NCBI GenBank assembly: GCA_016716135.1
Contig: JADJWX010000005.1
Span: 248,001-312,000 of the forward strand
Direction: 5' to 3'
From: Lewinellaceae bacterium
GTDB lineage: Bacteria > Bacteroidota > Bacteroidia > Chitinophagales > Saprospiraceae
Length of the DNA: 64,000 nt
Below the pieces are notes generated by a model. That model was not told the origin of the DNA. It ran no database searches and saw nothing but the letters and a program-made list of their open reading frames with translations. Positions 8,472 through 16,202 of this stretch are shown in pieces. The position numbers and the translations under genes are program-made. How positions within the stretch are numbered: the first letter of the stretch is position 1; every line of letters starts with the position of its first letter.

Positions 8472-9134
8472 ATGCTCACAGCAACAAATCTTACGAAGAC
8501 ATATCCAACTGCCAACGGCAACCAACTCACGGTACTTGAAGATGTCAGTTTCGAGCTGGCGCAAGGTGATACCTTCGCCATTGTTGGCCCATCTGGCAGC
8601 GGGAAAACCACCTTACTGGGGCTTTGTGCCGGCCTCGATCGAGCCAGCAGGGGCTCGGTGAAACTTAACGACATTCGGCTGGATGAGCTGTCGGAAGACG
8701 AACGCGCCGAAGTCCGCAACCGCCACGTTGGATTTGTTTTTCAAAATTTCCAGCTTATTCCAACGCTCACCGCTTTGGAAAACGTGATGGTTCCGCTGGA
8801 ACTGCGAGGCGATAAAAACGTGGAGCAAACCGCCCGGCAGTGGCTGGAAAAAGTGGGCCTGGCCGATCGCCTCGATCACTATCCGGCCCAACTTTCCGGC
8901 GGCGAACAACAGCGCGTCTGCATCGCCCGGGCCTTTGCCAATCAGCCCAAGATTCTGTTTGCCGATGAGCCGACCGGCAACCTTGATGCGGAAAATGCCG
9001 CAGGTATTGTCGACCTTATTTTCGACCTTAATCGAACCGCCGGAACTACGCTGGTACTCGTAACCCACGACCCGGAACTGGCCAAACGCACCGGCCGGAT
9101 ATTGCGGCTAAAAGGTGGCAGGGTGGAAGCCTGA
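8472..9134 (+). CDS. ABC transporter ATP-binding protein (LolD/MacB/FtsE-like)
   Basis: A cytoplasmic ATPase subunit of an ABC transporter, 220 residues, the usual length. Walker A is GPSGSGKTT (39-47), the Q-loop is at FQNFQ, the signature is LSGGEQQRV (141-149), Walker B is ILFADEPTGN (161-170) and the switch His is in LVTHDPE. The best family fit is the LolD/MacB/FtsE type-VII exporter group, which uses membrane energy to release lipoproteins or export peptides. No permease gene lies next to it: upstream is the HEAT-cyclophilin lipoprotein and downstream a convergent gene 9 bp away. Its partner must be elsewhere, so the transported substrate is not known. Confidence 0.9.
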   Translation: MLTATNLTKTYPTANGNQLTVLEDVSFELAQGDTFAIVGPSGSGKTTLLGLCAGLDRASRGSVKLNDIRLDELSEDERAEVRNRHVGFVFQNFQLIPTLTALENVMVPLELRGDKNVEQTARQWLEKVGLADRLDHYPAQLSGGEQQRVCIARAFANQPKILFADEPTGNLDAENAAGIVDLIFDLNRTAGTTLVLVTHDPELAKRTGRILRLKGGRVEA

Positions 9135-9143
9135 CCAACAACT

Positions 9144-10262
9144 TCATTCTACAGTGAGGTAGGCAGCCACCCGGTTCAGCCATGCATGGTCGGTAAAGGC
9201 TGCTATTTTTCCCAAATCCTGGATCCTGGCAAACGGCCCGTGCTGTTCGCGATAAGCCACGATAAGTTGTCCCTGTTTGAAACTGAAATAAGGGTGCGCA
9301 TTGAATTCCTCCACAGTGGCTGTGTTCAGGTTTAGCGTCCGGAATGGCGGTGTTTCCAGGCGCAGGAGTCCTTGTATTTTTTGAAAAATACTGTCGGGGA
9401 GCCCGCGCGTTTCCGCCACTTGTGCCGGACTGACAAAACCACCGAGTTTTTCCCGAAAGCGCACAATTTGTTGGGCCCGGTAGGCGCCGATGCCCGGTAG
9501 TTGTTGCCAAGCTGTTGCAGGCGCGGTGTTGATGTCCAGCACTTCGAGCGGGTTAGCCTTGCCGGCGCCTCCGGCATACGTTGCCGGTCGAATTGGTTTG
9601 TCTGCACGGGCAATGACGATGTATGGTTCAAGGCGTTGATAATCCGGTTCCCGGAGACCATATAGTTTTCGAAAATCTGTTTTTTCAAAAAAATAACCGC
9701 CTTTTTCGCGGTATCGCAACAGGCGGGTCACCAAGGCCTGTGGTAAACCCAGGCGCAGCAGTTCTGCCTCGGATGCCGTATTTGGGTCAAATGTGAAAGG
9801 CTGCAATTGTGCAACTTGTTTGGGCTGCCAACGCGGAGCTGTGGGTTGGGAATTTGATTTAATCCGGACATAAGGACGCAACCGTTCAAAATCGGCTTCG
9901 GGCAGCGTGTAAATTTTTTGCAGATCTTCGGGCGTGCGAAAGCGACCTCCACGTGTACGGTATTTTACTATGGTTTGCGCCACTTTTTCCCGCAAACCCA
10001 GTTGGACAAATAATTCAACCGAGGCTGTATTGGGGTCAAATTCAAACATTGTTGCAACCGAAGTTGCGTTTGTGCTGGACGCTGCGGTCTTGAAACGTTG
10101 CACTTGTTTTTTAAAATCGGAATGATCGGGCGGTATTGGCCGGTAGGTCTGCCGGTATACCACGGGCGCCAGAAAGCCCAGCCCTGCCAGGCATAGCAGT
10201 GCCACGGCGCCGTGGCGTTCGGCTTTGGTAAAGTGAAATTGGCGGATAAGTTGCTGTAGCAT
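9144..10262 (-). CDS. Membrane-anchored protein with four tandem helix-hairpin-helix modules (ComEA-like)
   Basis: A 372-residue protein with an N-terminal membrane anchor (ALLCLAGLGFLAPVV, about residues 20-35) and four successive modules of about 65-70 residues, each opening with an N-T-A motif (FDPNTASVE, FDPNTASEA, LDINTAPAT, LNLNTATVE). This is the helix-hairpin-helix DNA-binding fold of ComEA, which binds incoming double-stranded DNA at the membrane. Ordinary ComEA has one or two such hairpins, so this is an expanded version. The start at 10262 is preferred over 10301 because it leads straight into the anchor. It lies just downstream of comEC on the same strand, which supports a role in natural transformation. 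Confidence 0.85.
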   Translation of the reverse strand: MLQQLIRQFHFTKAERHGAVALLCLAGLGFLAPVVYRQTYRPIPPDHSDFKKQVQRFKTAASSTNATSVATMFEFDPNTASVELFVQLGLREKVAQTIVKYRTRGGRFRTPEDLQKIYTLPEADFERLRPYVRIKSNSQPTAPRWQPKQVAQLQPFTFDPNTASEAELLRLGLPQALVTRLLRYREKGGYFFEKTDFRKLYGLREPDYQRLEPYIVIARADKPIRPATYAGGAGKANPLEVLDINTAPATAWQQLPGIGAYRAQQIVRFREKLGGFVSPAQVAETRGLPDSIFQKIQGLLRLETPPFRTLNLNTATVEEFNAHPYFSFKQGQLIVAYREQHGPFARIQDLGKIAAFTDHAWLNRVAAYLTVE

Positions 10263-10330
10263 GCGATCAGGTTTTGAGAATAAAAATGTCCGTGTGACCA
10301 CCGGCTACGGCGTAAAATGTTTTGGTTTGT

Positions 10331-12427
10331 TCAGGGGAAAACCAACTCCCAGGCGCCATTTTCTCCCACATCATAAAAAGCAAGGTCCTTTACCTGGCAA
10401 TCTGCTTTCCAGCGTTCTACCCGGCGCCTGGTGTTTGAAGCTGCGAACACCACAAGGTCGCAGGGAAACTGCCGCAGACAATCATCTATGTTGATGTTTG
10501 GATTGCCATGCAGGATGACTACATCGACATTGACCGGCGGTCCGGCCCGGTCGTTTGCCTTAATCTGCCGGCCGACTACAGCCAGTTTTTTTTCGAAAAA
10601 TTGTAAAAACGGCGGCTGCCAAAACAGGGATGGATTTGTAAACCCGTGCGTTAAAACGGCCGATTCCCGGATACCACAGGCCCAGCGGTGGGTTTGGGCT
10701 GCAAATTGTTCCTGCCGTTGGCTGAGCGAATCCGTCCAACTAAATCGTTTTTCTCCGACGAAACTATCCAGGAGGAAATAGCGGCTGGTGTGGTAGACGA
10801 TCAGTTTTTTTTGACGCAACTGCCCGAATTTTTTGATCGCGTATGTACTGCTGAGCAGTACAAGCACGCCAAGTGCCGCCAGCATCAGTTTTGGTTTTTT
10901 TACGGCAATTGCCCGGGGAAGCAGCCAAATCAGCATCGTCAAAAAAACTGCTGACCAGGCTTCAAGCCAGATGCCGTTCAAGACGCTCCCCGGCAACTGC
11001 TGAATGGTTTGAATGGTCATATTCATCCCCCGGATCAGTTGGAACAGGCACCAGCCGAGCCCATCCGAAAGTTCGGGGCTTAGGCCATGCAAGAGAATTA
11101 ACAAAAAACCACCCCATAAAAACACCGCCCCGCCCAGCACCACCACCCATCCGGCCAGCCAGAAATAAACCGGAAATTGGTGGAAATAGTACAACGACAG
11201 CGGCAGGGTTCCCAACTGAGCCGCCACACCAATGAGCAGAATTTTCCATCCCTCTACTGCCCACTTGGGCAAGGGCGGTGTTAATTTTTGAAATTGTGGG
11301 TAAAAAAATACTATGCCGGCTACCGCCGAATACGAAAGCTGAAATCCCGCTTCAAAAAGCAGATATGGGTTGAACAGCAACAACAAAAAAGCCGAGGCGC
11401 CCAGGATATTCCAAACGGAGGCTTGCCGCCGGATAGCTTTGCCCAGGATAAAAGCCGTAAACATGACCGAAGCGCGCAACACGGATGGTGTTGCCCCCGT
11501 GACAAAAGTGAACATCCATATACCTGAAAGCACAAACCCGGTTTCGGCCCAACGCCTGGCGGGGCCCCGCCAGGGAATCCGGTTCAGTACAAAAAGCAAA
11601 GCGATGTACAATAAGCCAACGTGCATGCCCGACACCGCCAGTGCATGCATGGAGCCTGTGTCGGCATAGCTCGCCCGAAGTTCGTCCGATAAATCTTCTT
11701 TGTAGCCGAGCAAAAGCGCTGATGCAACGGCATACTCATCCCGACTGGGGAAATGGTTCCGAAGCATTTCCAACAATTGATCACGCCACCGGAAGGCCGC
11801 CCGCCACTGCGGTTGGCCATATCCGGTAGCGCGCACTTCAAATGAACTGGCTTTTACAAAGGCCTGGTAATGAATATTCTGGAAGTGCAGGTAACGCCGG
11901 TAATCAAAGGCATGCGGGTTTTTGAGCGGCTGAACCGGCCGAATGGGAGCATGCACCCAAATCTGGTCGCCATAGCGCAAACGCTCCGATTTGGGCGTAA
12001 TTTCCATGAACAACAACACGTTGCCGGAACAAGTATTGAGTGTGTCGGTTGACCGACCGGCTGCTTGCAGGCGCAACGGCACCTTCAGGGTGGCGCCTTT
12101 CGTGGGTGTGTCGTACACCGTGCCATAAAATACATCGGCTTGAGGGCATATCCGGCTGTAATGATCCGGCTGCTGCCGTTCGTCGTGCGCTACCATATGC
12201 CGGTAACCTGCCCCCAGCAGGGTAATTGTCAGTAACACGCCGAACACCCAGCGATAGCGGTAGGCATATTTTCGCCGTATCAGCACAAGGAGCGCAATAC
12301 CGCAAAGAACAAGCGCCAAATTCAGCCCCGGAACAGGTCGGTTCAGCCAGGCGCCGGTAATAATGCCGATTGCCCAAGGCATAAACAAACGAAGGAAAGG
12401 TGTATGACGCGGATTCATATCAGGCAC
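10331..12427 (-). CDS. comEC: ComEC/Rec2 family DNA-uptake channel
   Basis: A polytopic inner-membrane protein of the ComEC/Rec2 family, which carries single-stranded DNA into the cytoplasm during transformation. At 698 residues it has the N-terminal DUF4131 region (transmembrane segments, then an OB-like part around 100-190). The competence domain follows, with the conserved motif ALAVSGMHVGLLY and about eight further membrane segments to residue 530. A soluble tail of about 170 residues is shorter than a full metallo-beta-lactamase domain and lacks its His motif, as is common in Bacteroidota. An alternative start is the fourth codon (Met4, 12418). The multi-HhH protein follows 68 bp downstream, and together they look like an uptake pair. 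No pilus genes are nearby. Confidence 0.88.
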   Translation of the reverse strand: MPDMNPRHTPFLRLFMPWAIGIITGAWLNRPVPGLNLALVLCGIALLVLIRRKYAYRYRWVFGVLLTITLLGAGYRHMVAHDERQQPDHYSRICPQADVFYGTVYDTPTKGATLKVPLRLQAAGRSTDTLNTCSGNVLLFMEITPKSERLRYGDQIWVHAPIRPVQPLKNPHAFDYRRYLHFQNIHYQAFVKASSFEVRATGYGQPQWRAAFRWRDQLLEMLRNHFPSRDEYAVASALLLGYKEDLSDELRASYADTGSMHALAVSGMHVGLLYIALLFVLNRIPWRGPARRWAETGFVLSGIWMFTFVTGATPSVLRASVMFTAFILGKAIRRQASVWNILGASAFLLLLFNPYLLFEAGFQLSYSAVAGIVFFYPQFQKLTPPLPKWAVEGWKILLIGVAAQLGTLPLSLYYFHQFPVYFWLAGWVVVLGGAVFLWGGFLLILLHGLSPELSDGLGWCLFQLIRGMNMTIQTIQQLPGSVLNGIWLEAWSAVFLTMLIWLLPRAIAVKKPKLMLAALGVLVLLSSTYAIKKFGQLRQKKLIVYHTSRYFLLDSFVGEKRFSWTDSLSQRQEQFAAQTHRWACGIRESAVLTHGFTNPSLFWQPPFLQFFEKKLAVVGRQIKANDRAGPPVNVDVVILHGNPNINIDDCLRQFPCDLVVFAASNTRRRVERWKADCQVKDLAFYDVGENGAWELVFP

Positions 12428-12488
12428 GTGTTTCTACAGCCGAAAATAGCGCGAGCCGGTTGTGGAAAACAAGGCCTTTACGAAGCGT

Positions 12489-12528
12489 AAATCACATTTT
12501 TTGAAATTATATGTAAAAAATGTGATTT
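12489..12528. repeat. AT-rich inverted repeat, 14-bp perfect arms
   Basis: Arms 12489-12502 and 12515-12528 are exact reverse complements with a 12-bp loop. It sits between the reductase gene's 3' end and the comEC start, both on the minus strand. It could act as a terminator stem or a binding site; there is no following U-run outside the arms. Confidence 0.5.
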
Positions 12529-12637
12529 TTTAAAATTTTAAAAATTAATGGTTTAAGCCTCCTTCGGTAGTGTCGGGCAGATGATTTACTTAGGTTGGGA
12601 ACAGCTTTGTACTTGTGATAGTGTTGGGCTGAATTTT

Positions 12638-12664
12638 GTAACCCGAACCTCCGGTTCGGGTTAC
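12638..12664 (-). terminator. Stem-loop overlapping the reductase stop codon
   Basis: A perfect 12-bp stem (12638-12649 with 12653-12664) and a 3-nt loop. The right arm includes the TAA of the minus-strand reductase gene. There is no clear U-tract after it on that strand, so a 3'-end stabiliser is as likely as an intrinsic terminator. Confidence 0.45.
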
Positions 12665-13767
12665 ACATCATAAGAAACCTCCACCACATCCGTCTCCGGG
12701 TGCGACTGGCAGGTCAGGCAATATCCGGCTTTCACCTCTTCGTCATCCAGGGCATAACAAGCGTCCATTTTTACCTTTCCGTTGAGCACTTTGGCCATGC
12801 AAGTCGAACAGGCCCCGGCTGTGCAGGAATACGGTGCATCGTGTTTTTCCTTGACCATAACGTCAAGTATGGTGGCGCCGGGAGGCATAGTGGTTTCGAT
12901 GCGTTTGCCGTTTAGGTGTACGATCAGGCGGACAGCCTGATCATCAGGAACTGTGCTAAATTCGCCCGGCGTGTGGTTGGGATTTACAAAGTGTTCGGTG
13001 TGTATCTGTTTGGAATCAATTCCGCGGGCCAACAGCGCCAATTTTACAGTGTCAGCCATATTCCCCGGGCCGCAAATGAAATACTGGCAGTCTGTTTCCG
13101 GTACATGCGGAGGGTTTTCTTCTAAAAAATCATTAACAGATTTGCCGCCAATCCGGCCAGTTTTGCCTGCCCAGCTGGTCGTGTATTTTTTGAAAATACC
13201 AAGAAAACTGCCGCTGGCTTCTTTTTGAGGTTGGCTGAGCATAAACTCCAATACCAGTTGGCCTGCGTACCGTTGGGCCAGGTGCTCCAGTTCGTCGCGA
13301 AAAATGATATTCTCTTCATTCCGGCTGCCGTACAACAGGAAAATATTGCTCATGGGTTCGGCCTCCAGCGTGGTTTTTAGGATAGACATCAGGGGGGTAA
13401 TGCCACTGCCTGCCCCAAAAACGAAGTACGTCCGGCGTTTTTCCGGGTCGAGTGGGATATAAAAACGCCCATCGGGCGGCGCCACGTCCAGGGTGTCGCC
13501 GGCTTTTACCTGGTCGTGCAAAAATGTTGACATCTGGCCGCCGGTCACTTTTTTGACGGTTACGGCAAAACGCGATTCGAGCGGGCTGGACGACATGGAG
13601 TACGAGCGGCGGAGTTCATGGCCGTTCAGGGAATGCCGGATGGTAATGTGTTGCCCCTGTTTATAGGCGAATTTTTCCCGGAGGTTATCCGGGATTTCAA
13701 ATTCGAGGCTGACCGTATCGGGGGTTTCCGGGATGATCTTATTAATTTTGAGCGCGTGAAAATCCAT
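12661..13767 (-). CDS. Ferredoxin-NAD(P)H reductase with C-terminal [2Fe-2S] domain (PaaE-like)
   Basis: An electron-transfer flavoprotein that takes electrons from NAD(P)H through FAD to a plant-type [2Fe-2S] cluster and on to an oxygenase. FAD-binding beta-barrel, residues 1-105, with RRSYSMSS. NAD(P)-binding domain, about 110-245, with FVFGAGSGITPLMS and a CGPG-type motif (YFICGPGNM). The [2Fe-2S] domain, about 275-368, has ligands in YSCTAGACSTC and the fourth Cys in CLTC. Length and order match PaaE/HmpX-type reductases. It is divergent from an AlkB-type hydroxylase 145 bp away, the obvious candidate acceptor. No phenylacetyl-CoA epoxidase subunits are present, so the name PaaE is not applied. 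Confidence 0.88.
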   Translation of the reverse strand: MDFHALKINKIIPETPDTVSLEFEIPDNLREKFAYKQGQHITIRHSLNGHELRRSYSMSSSPLESRFAVTVKKVTGGQMSTFLHDQVKAGDTLDVAPPDGRFYIPLDPEKRRTYFVFGAGSGITPLMSILKTTLEAEPMSNIFLLYGSRNEENIIFRDELEHLAQRYAGQLVLEFMLSQPQKEASGSFLGIFKKYTTSWAGKTGRIGGKSVNDFLEENPPHVPETDCQYFICGPGNMADTVKLALLARGIDSKQIHTEHFVNPNHTPGEFSTVPDDQAVRLIVHLNGKRIETTMPPGATILDVMVKEKHDAPYSCTAGACSTCMAKVLNGKVKMDACYALDDEEVKAGYCLTCQSHPETDVVEVSYDV

Positions 13768-13786
13768 GTGCTATTTAAAAATTAGG

Positions 13787-13808
13787 CGCTCCGGGTTTTT
13801 ACGGAGCG
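13787..13808 (-). promoter_or_regulatory. Small stem-loop in the reductase leader
   Basis: A 7-bp stem (13787-13793 with 13802-13808) lies 20 bp upstream of the reductase start. On the minus strand it is followed by a short U-rich stretch, so a leader attenuator is possible. The evidence is weak. Confidence 0.25.
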
Positions 13809-13912
13809 TTTAAAAAAACAGGTGCCTTATGCTTGCACTTCAACCTGAATAAAAAGGCCGGGCGGCCGCAAAAGTACGGCAGCCTAACAATTCGAACAGT
13901 TATTAGTTGTTT

Positions 13913-14956
13913 ATGCGGGACTTAAAATACCTGATTGCTTACCTGTTGCCGGGGACTGCCTTGCTGGCATTGGCCTGGCAGGGCTTGTGGGCCTGGAGTA
14001 CGGTGGTGCTTAGTTTTGGTATCCTGCCTTTGTTGGAGTTATGGGCTCCGCAGTCGACCCAAAATACAGCACCTGAATTGGAAGCTGACCGTGCAAAACG
14101 CCGCTTCTTTGATGTATTGTTGTATCTGAATTTTCCGCTGCTTTTTCTGATTATTGCTGCTTATCTGTACACGCTGCAATATTGGGTCTTGCCTTTCAGC
14201 GAGTGGCTGGGCCTCACACTCAGTACGGGAATTGTGGTGGGCGCCATCGGCATCAACGTTGCCCACGAGTTGGGGCACCGCCCCAGCAAATTCGAGCAAA
14301 CATTGTCGAAATGGATGCTGCTGCCGGCGTTGTACCAACACTTTTTTATTGAACACAACCGTGGGCACCACAAAAATGTGGCAACTGATCTCGACCCGGC
14401 CTCGGCCCGTTTGGGGGAGCCGGTTTTTTCCTTCTGGCTTCGATCTATTGGCGGCAGTTGGCGCAATGCGTGGCGGCTGGAGCGCGAACGCTTGCAGCAG
14501 GCAGGAAAAAGTGTTTGGAGCCTGCACAATGAAATGCTGCGGTTTCAACTGTGGCAGGCAGGCTGGCTTGGCGCGATTTATTTTTTTCTGGGTGCAAAAG
14601 CCCTAACCGGGGCAATGCTCATCGCGCTCATTGGGGTATTGTTGCTCGAAACAATTAATTACATCGAGCATTACGGCTTGCGCCGGCGTATGTTGCCTTC
14701 CGGCAGGCCCGAACCGGTTTCGCCGGCACATTCCTGGAACAGCAACCACGAGTTGGGGCGGATTTTCCTGTTTGAGTTAACCCGCCACAGCGACCACCAC
14801 TACAAGGCGACCCGGCCATATCAGGTGCTCCGTCATCTTGACGAAAGTCCGCAACTGCCGTTTGGCTATCCGACCAGTTTGCTGCTTGCCCTGGTGCCTC
14901 CACTTTGGTTCAGGTTGATGGACAAACGGATAATTTTTGAAACCCGTAAAAAGTAA
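13913..14956 (+). CDS. alkB: AlkB-type alkane 1-monooxygenase (membrane di-iron hydroxylase)
   Basis: An integral-membrane non-haem di-iron oxygenase that hydroxylates the terminal carbon of alkanes or other fatty chains using O2 and two electrons. The 347-residue protein has six likely membrane segments and the full set of His boxes: HELGH (His118, His122), EHNRGHH (His148, His152, His153), NYIEHYGL, and RHSDHHYKATRPYQ. HELGHR and the NYIEHYG box are typical of AlkB rather than of fatty-acid desaturases. ATG at 13913 is taken; a TTG two codons upstream is less likely. There is no rubredoxin gene nearby, but a [2Fe-2S] reductase is divergently transcribed and may supply electrons. The chain length of the substrate cannot be judged. 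Confidence 0.9.
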   Translation: MRDLKYLIAYLLPGTALLALAWQGLWAWSTVVLSFGILPLLELWAPQSTQNTAPELEADRAKRRFFDVLLYLNFPLLFLIIAAYLYTLQYWVLPFSEWLGLTLSTGIVVGAIGINVAHELGHRPSKFEQTLSKWMLLPALYQHFFIEHNRGHHKNVATDLDPASARLGEPVFSFWLRSIGGSWRNAWRLERERLQQAGKSVWSLHNEMLRFQLWQAGWLGAIYFFLGAKALTGAMLIALIGVLLLETINYIEHYGLRRRMLPSGRPEPVSPAHSWNSNHELGRIFLFELTRHSDHHYKATRPYQVLRHLDESPQLPFGYPTSLLLALVPPLWFRLMDKRIIFETRKK

Positions 14957-14957
14957 A

Positions 14958-14988
14958 AAGCCGAGACCGGACATTACCGGCTCGGCTT
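14958..14988 (+). terminator. Stem-loop after alkB
   Basis: Left arm 14958-14970 pairs with 14977-14988 (12 pairs with one bulged base), 2 bp after the alkB stop codon. The stem is GC-rich but only weakly U-rich afterwards. It probably marks the 3' end of the alkB transcript. Confidence 0.55.
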
Positions 14989-15070
14989 AATACGAAATTA
15001 CTAAACACGGGTCTCTTAAATTGAGGTTTGACGGGTAATTTTTAGGAGTGGTTTGATCGGGCGTACGGTT

Positions 15071-16042
15071 TTATAAACTTTTCAAAAAACTGATCACTTG
15101 TTGTTCCTCCTGTGGTTGTGGTGTAAGTGACAGCTGCACATTACTTCCAATTTCTGTAAAATTGGATACCATCCAGTGCTGCCCTCCGGTTTTTCCCAGC
15201 ACCACTACATTTACCGGGTAGCCCAGGGGCGCTTCCGGAAAACAAAAGGTCGAGCCAGCGGCATCTCCCTTTAATTCGGCAACTGCACGGATGTTTTTGA
15301 AAACCAAAAACACGCGGGCATTCAGGGCAGTGAATTGGTCCGGCAGTGTAACGCAAAACGGGCTGCTTTGTTCGACAATCGGACGGGCGCAATTGCTCCA
15401 ACCCAAGGCCGGCGCAATTAACTCGTAGCCAGATTGAAGGCCGGGTGGATTAACCAGCGGCCATTCGGCCCAAAAGGCCTGTGTTCCTGTTGCTGCCCAG
15501 CCCTGCCAGCCGGCTACCGGATCAATTTGGCCGGTAAACACTTCCATACCCGGGCTTACATTTTCTGCCGGGATCTGGACTTTTACGTAACGACCGGGGA
15601 GCAGTTGCAATGCTTTGCCATTGCAGGTGGCCTTAATTTCAACCACGCCGGCACTTTCCAGCATCCGGGCGTCCGGATGCCGGCTGGTAGAAATTCCGCG
15701 CGCCATAATATCGCCTTTACGCAGTACGGTTGCCACTTCAATTTTCAGGGAAGGGCAGGTGCTGCAGGGCACCGATGCGCCGGTTTCATCGGCAAACAAT
15801 TGTTCCGTATCAGCCAGGAAAACCCGGGCACCGCTTGAAGTAGTCAGTGTTGTATCCGGGATAGAGCCCCCAAATAAAAAGGTGCTGCGGGATAGCGCAT
15901 CAGGCACCTGTTGGAGCAGCGGGCCAAGATCTTCCTGGGTAGCTACGTACGGACGAAATTCCTCCACATCCTTGTGGCAAGCTCCTGCCGTTACCAAGGC
16001 ATAAAGGAACAGGTACAAGTATATTTTTTTTAAACAATACAT
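15071..16042 (-). CDS. Hypothetical lipoprotein, 323 aa
   Basis: I do not recognise a family. The N-terminus is a hydrophobic signal ending VTAGACHKD, so Cys22 is a likely lipidation site (the -3 residue is Ala, a weak lipobox). A Cys pair (PCSTCP) is seen near residue 93. The body is beta-rich, with no catalytic motif visible. Residues 30-60 give a surface-lipoprotein-like start (EDLGPLLQQVPDALSRS). It stands alone on the minus strand between alkB and a membrane-anchored barrel protein 160 bp upstream. It may be co-regulated by the ECF sigma factor upstream, but nothing in the sequence proves this. Confidence 0.65.
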   Translation of the reverse strand: MYCLKKIYLYLFLYALVTAGACHKDVEEFRPYVATQEDLGPLLQQVPDALSRSTFLFGGSIPDTTLTTSSGARVFLADTEQLFADETGASVPCSTCPSLKIEVATVLRKGDIMARGISTSRHPDARMLESAGVVEIKATCNGKALQLLPGRYVKVQIPAENVSPGMEVFTGQIDPVAGWQGWAATGTQAFWAEWPLVNPPGLQSGYELIAPALGWSNCARPIVEQSSPFCVTLPDQFTALNARVFLVFKNIRAVAELKGDAAGSTFCFPEAPLGYPVNVVVLGKTGGQHWMVSNFTEIGSNVQLSLTPQPQEEQQVISFLKSL

Positions 16043-16202
16043 AAAGTCGAGGTCAGGTTTAAGTGCTTATATTTCAAGTTAAAGTATATTTTTTTGCATA
16101 CGTATTGATTTAGAGATGCCGGCTGAATTCTATTTGCTGCCTTGCTTTCAAATTTTAACAATTTAAACCCGGCAACAACCCAGTCTGTTATTTCAGCGAT
16201 CA

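Noticed and set aside
12489..12528. Treating the AT-rich inverted repeat as a firm terminator
   Set aside because: The T-runs belong to the arms themselves and no U-tract follows the stem on the minus strand; kept only as a repeat.
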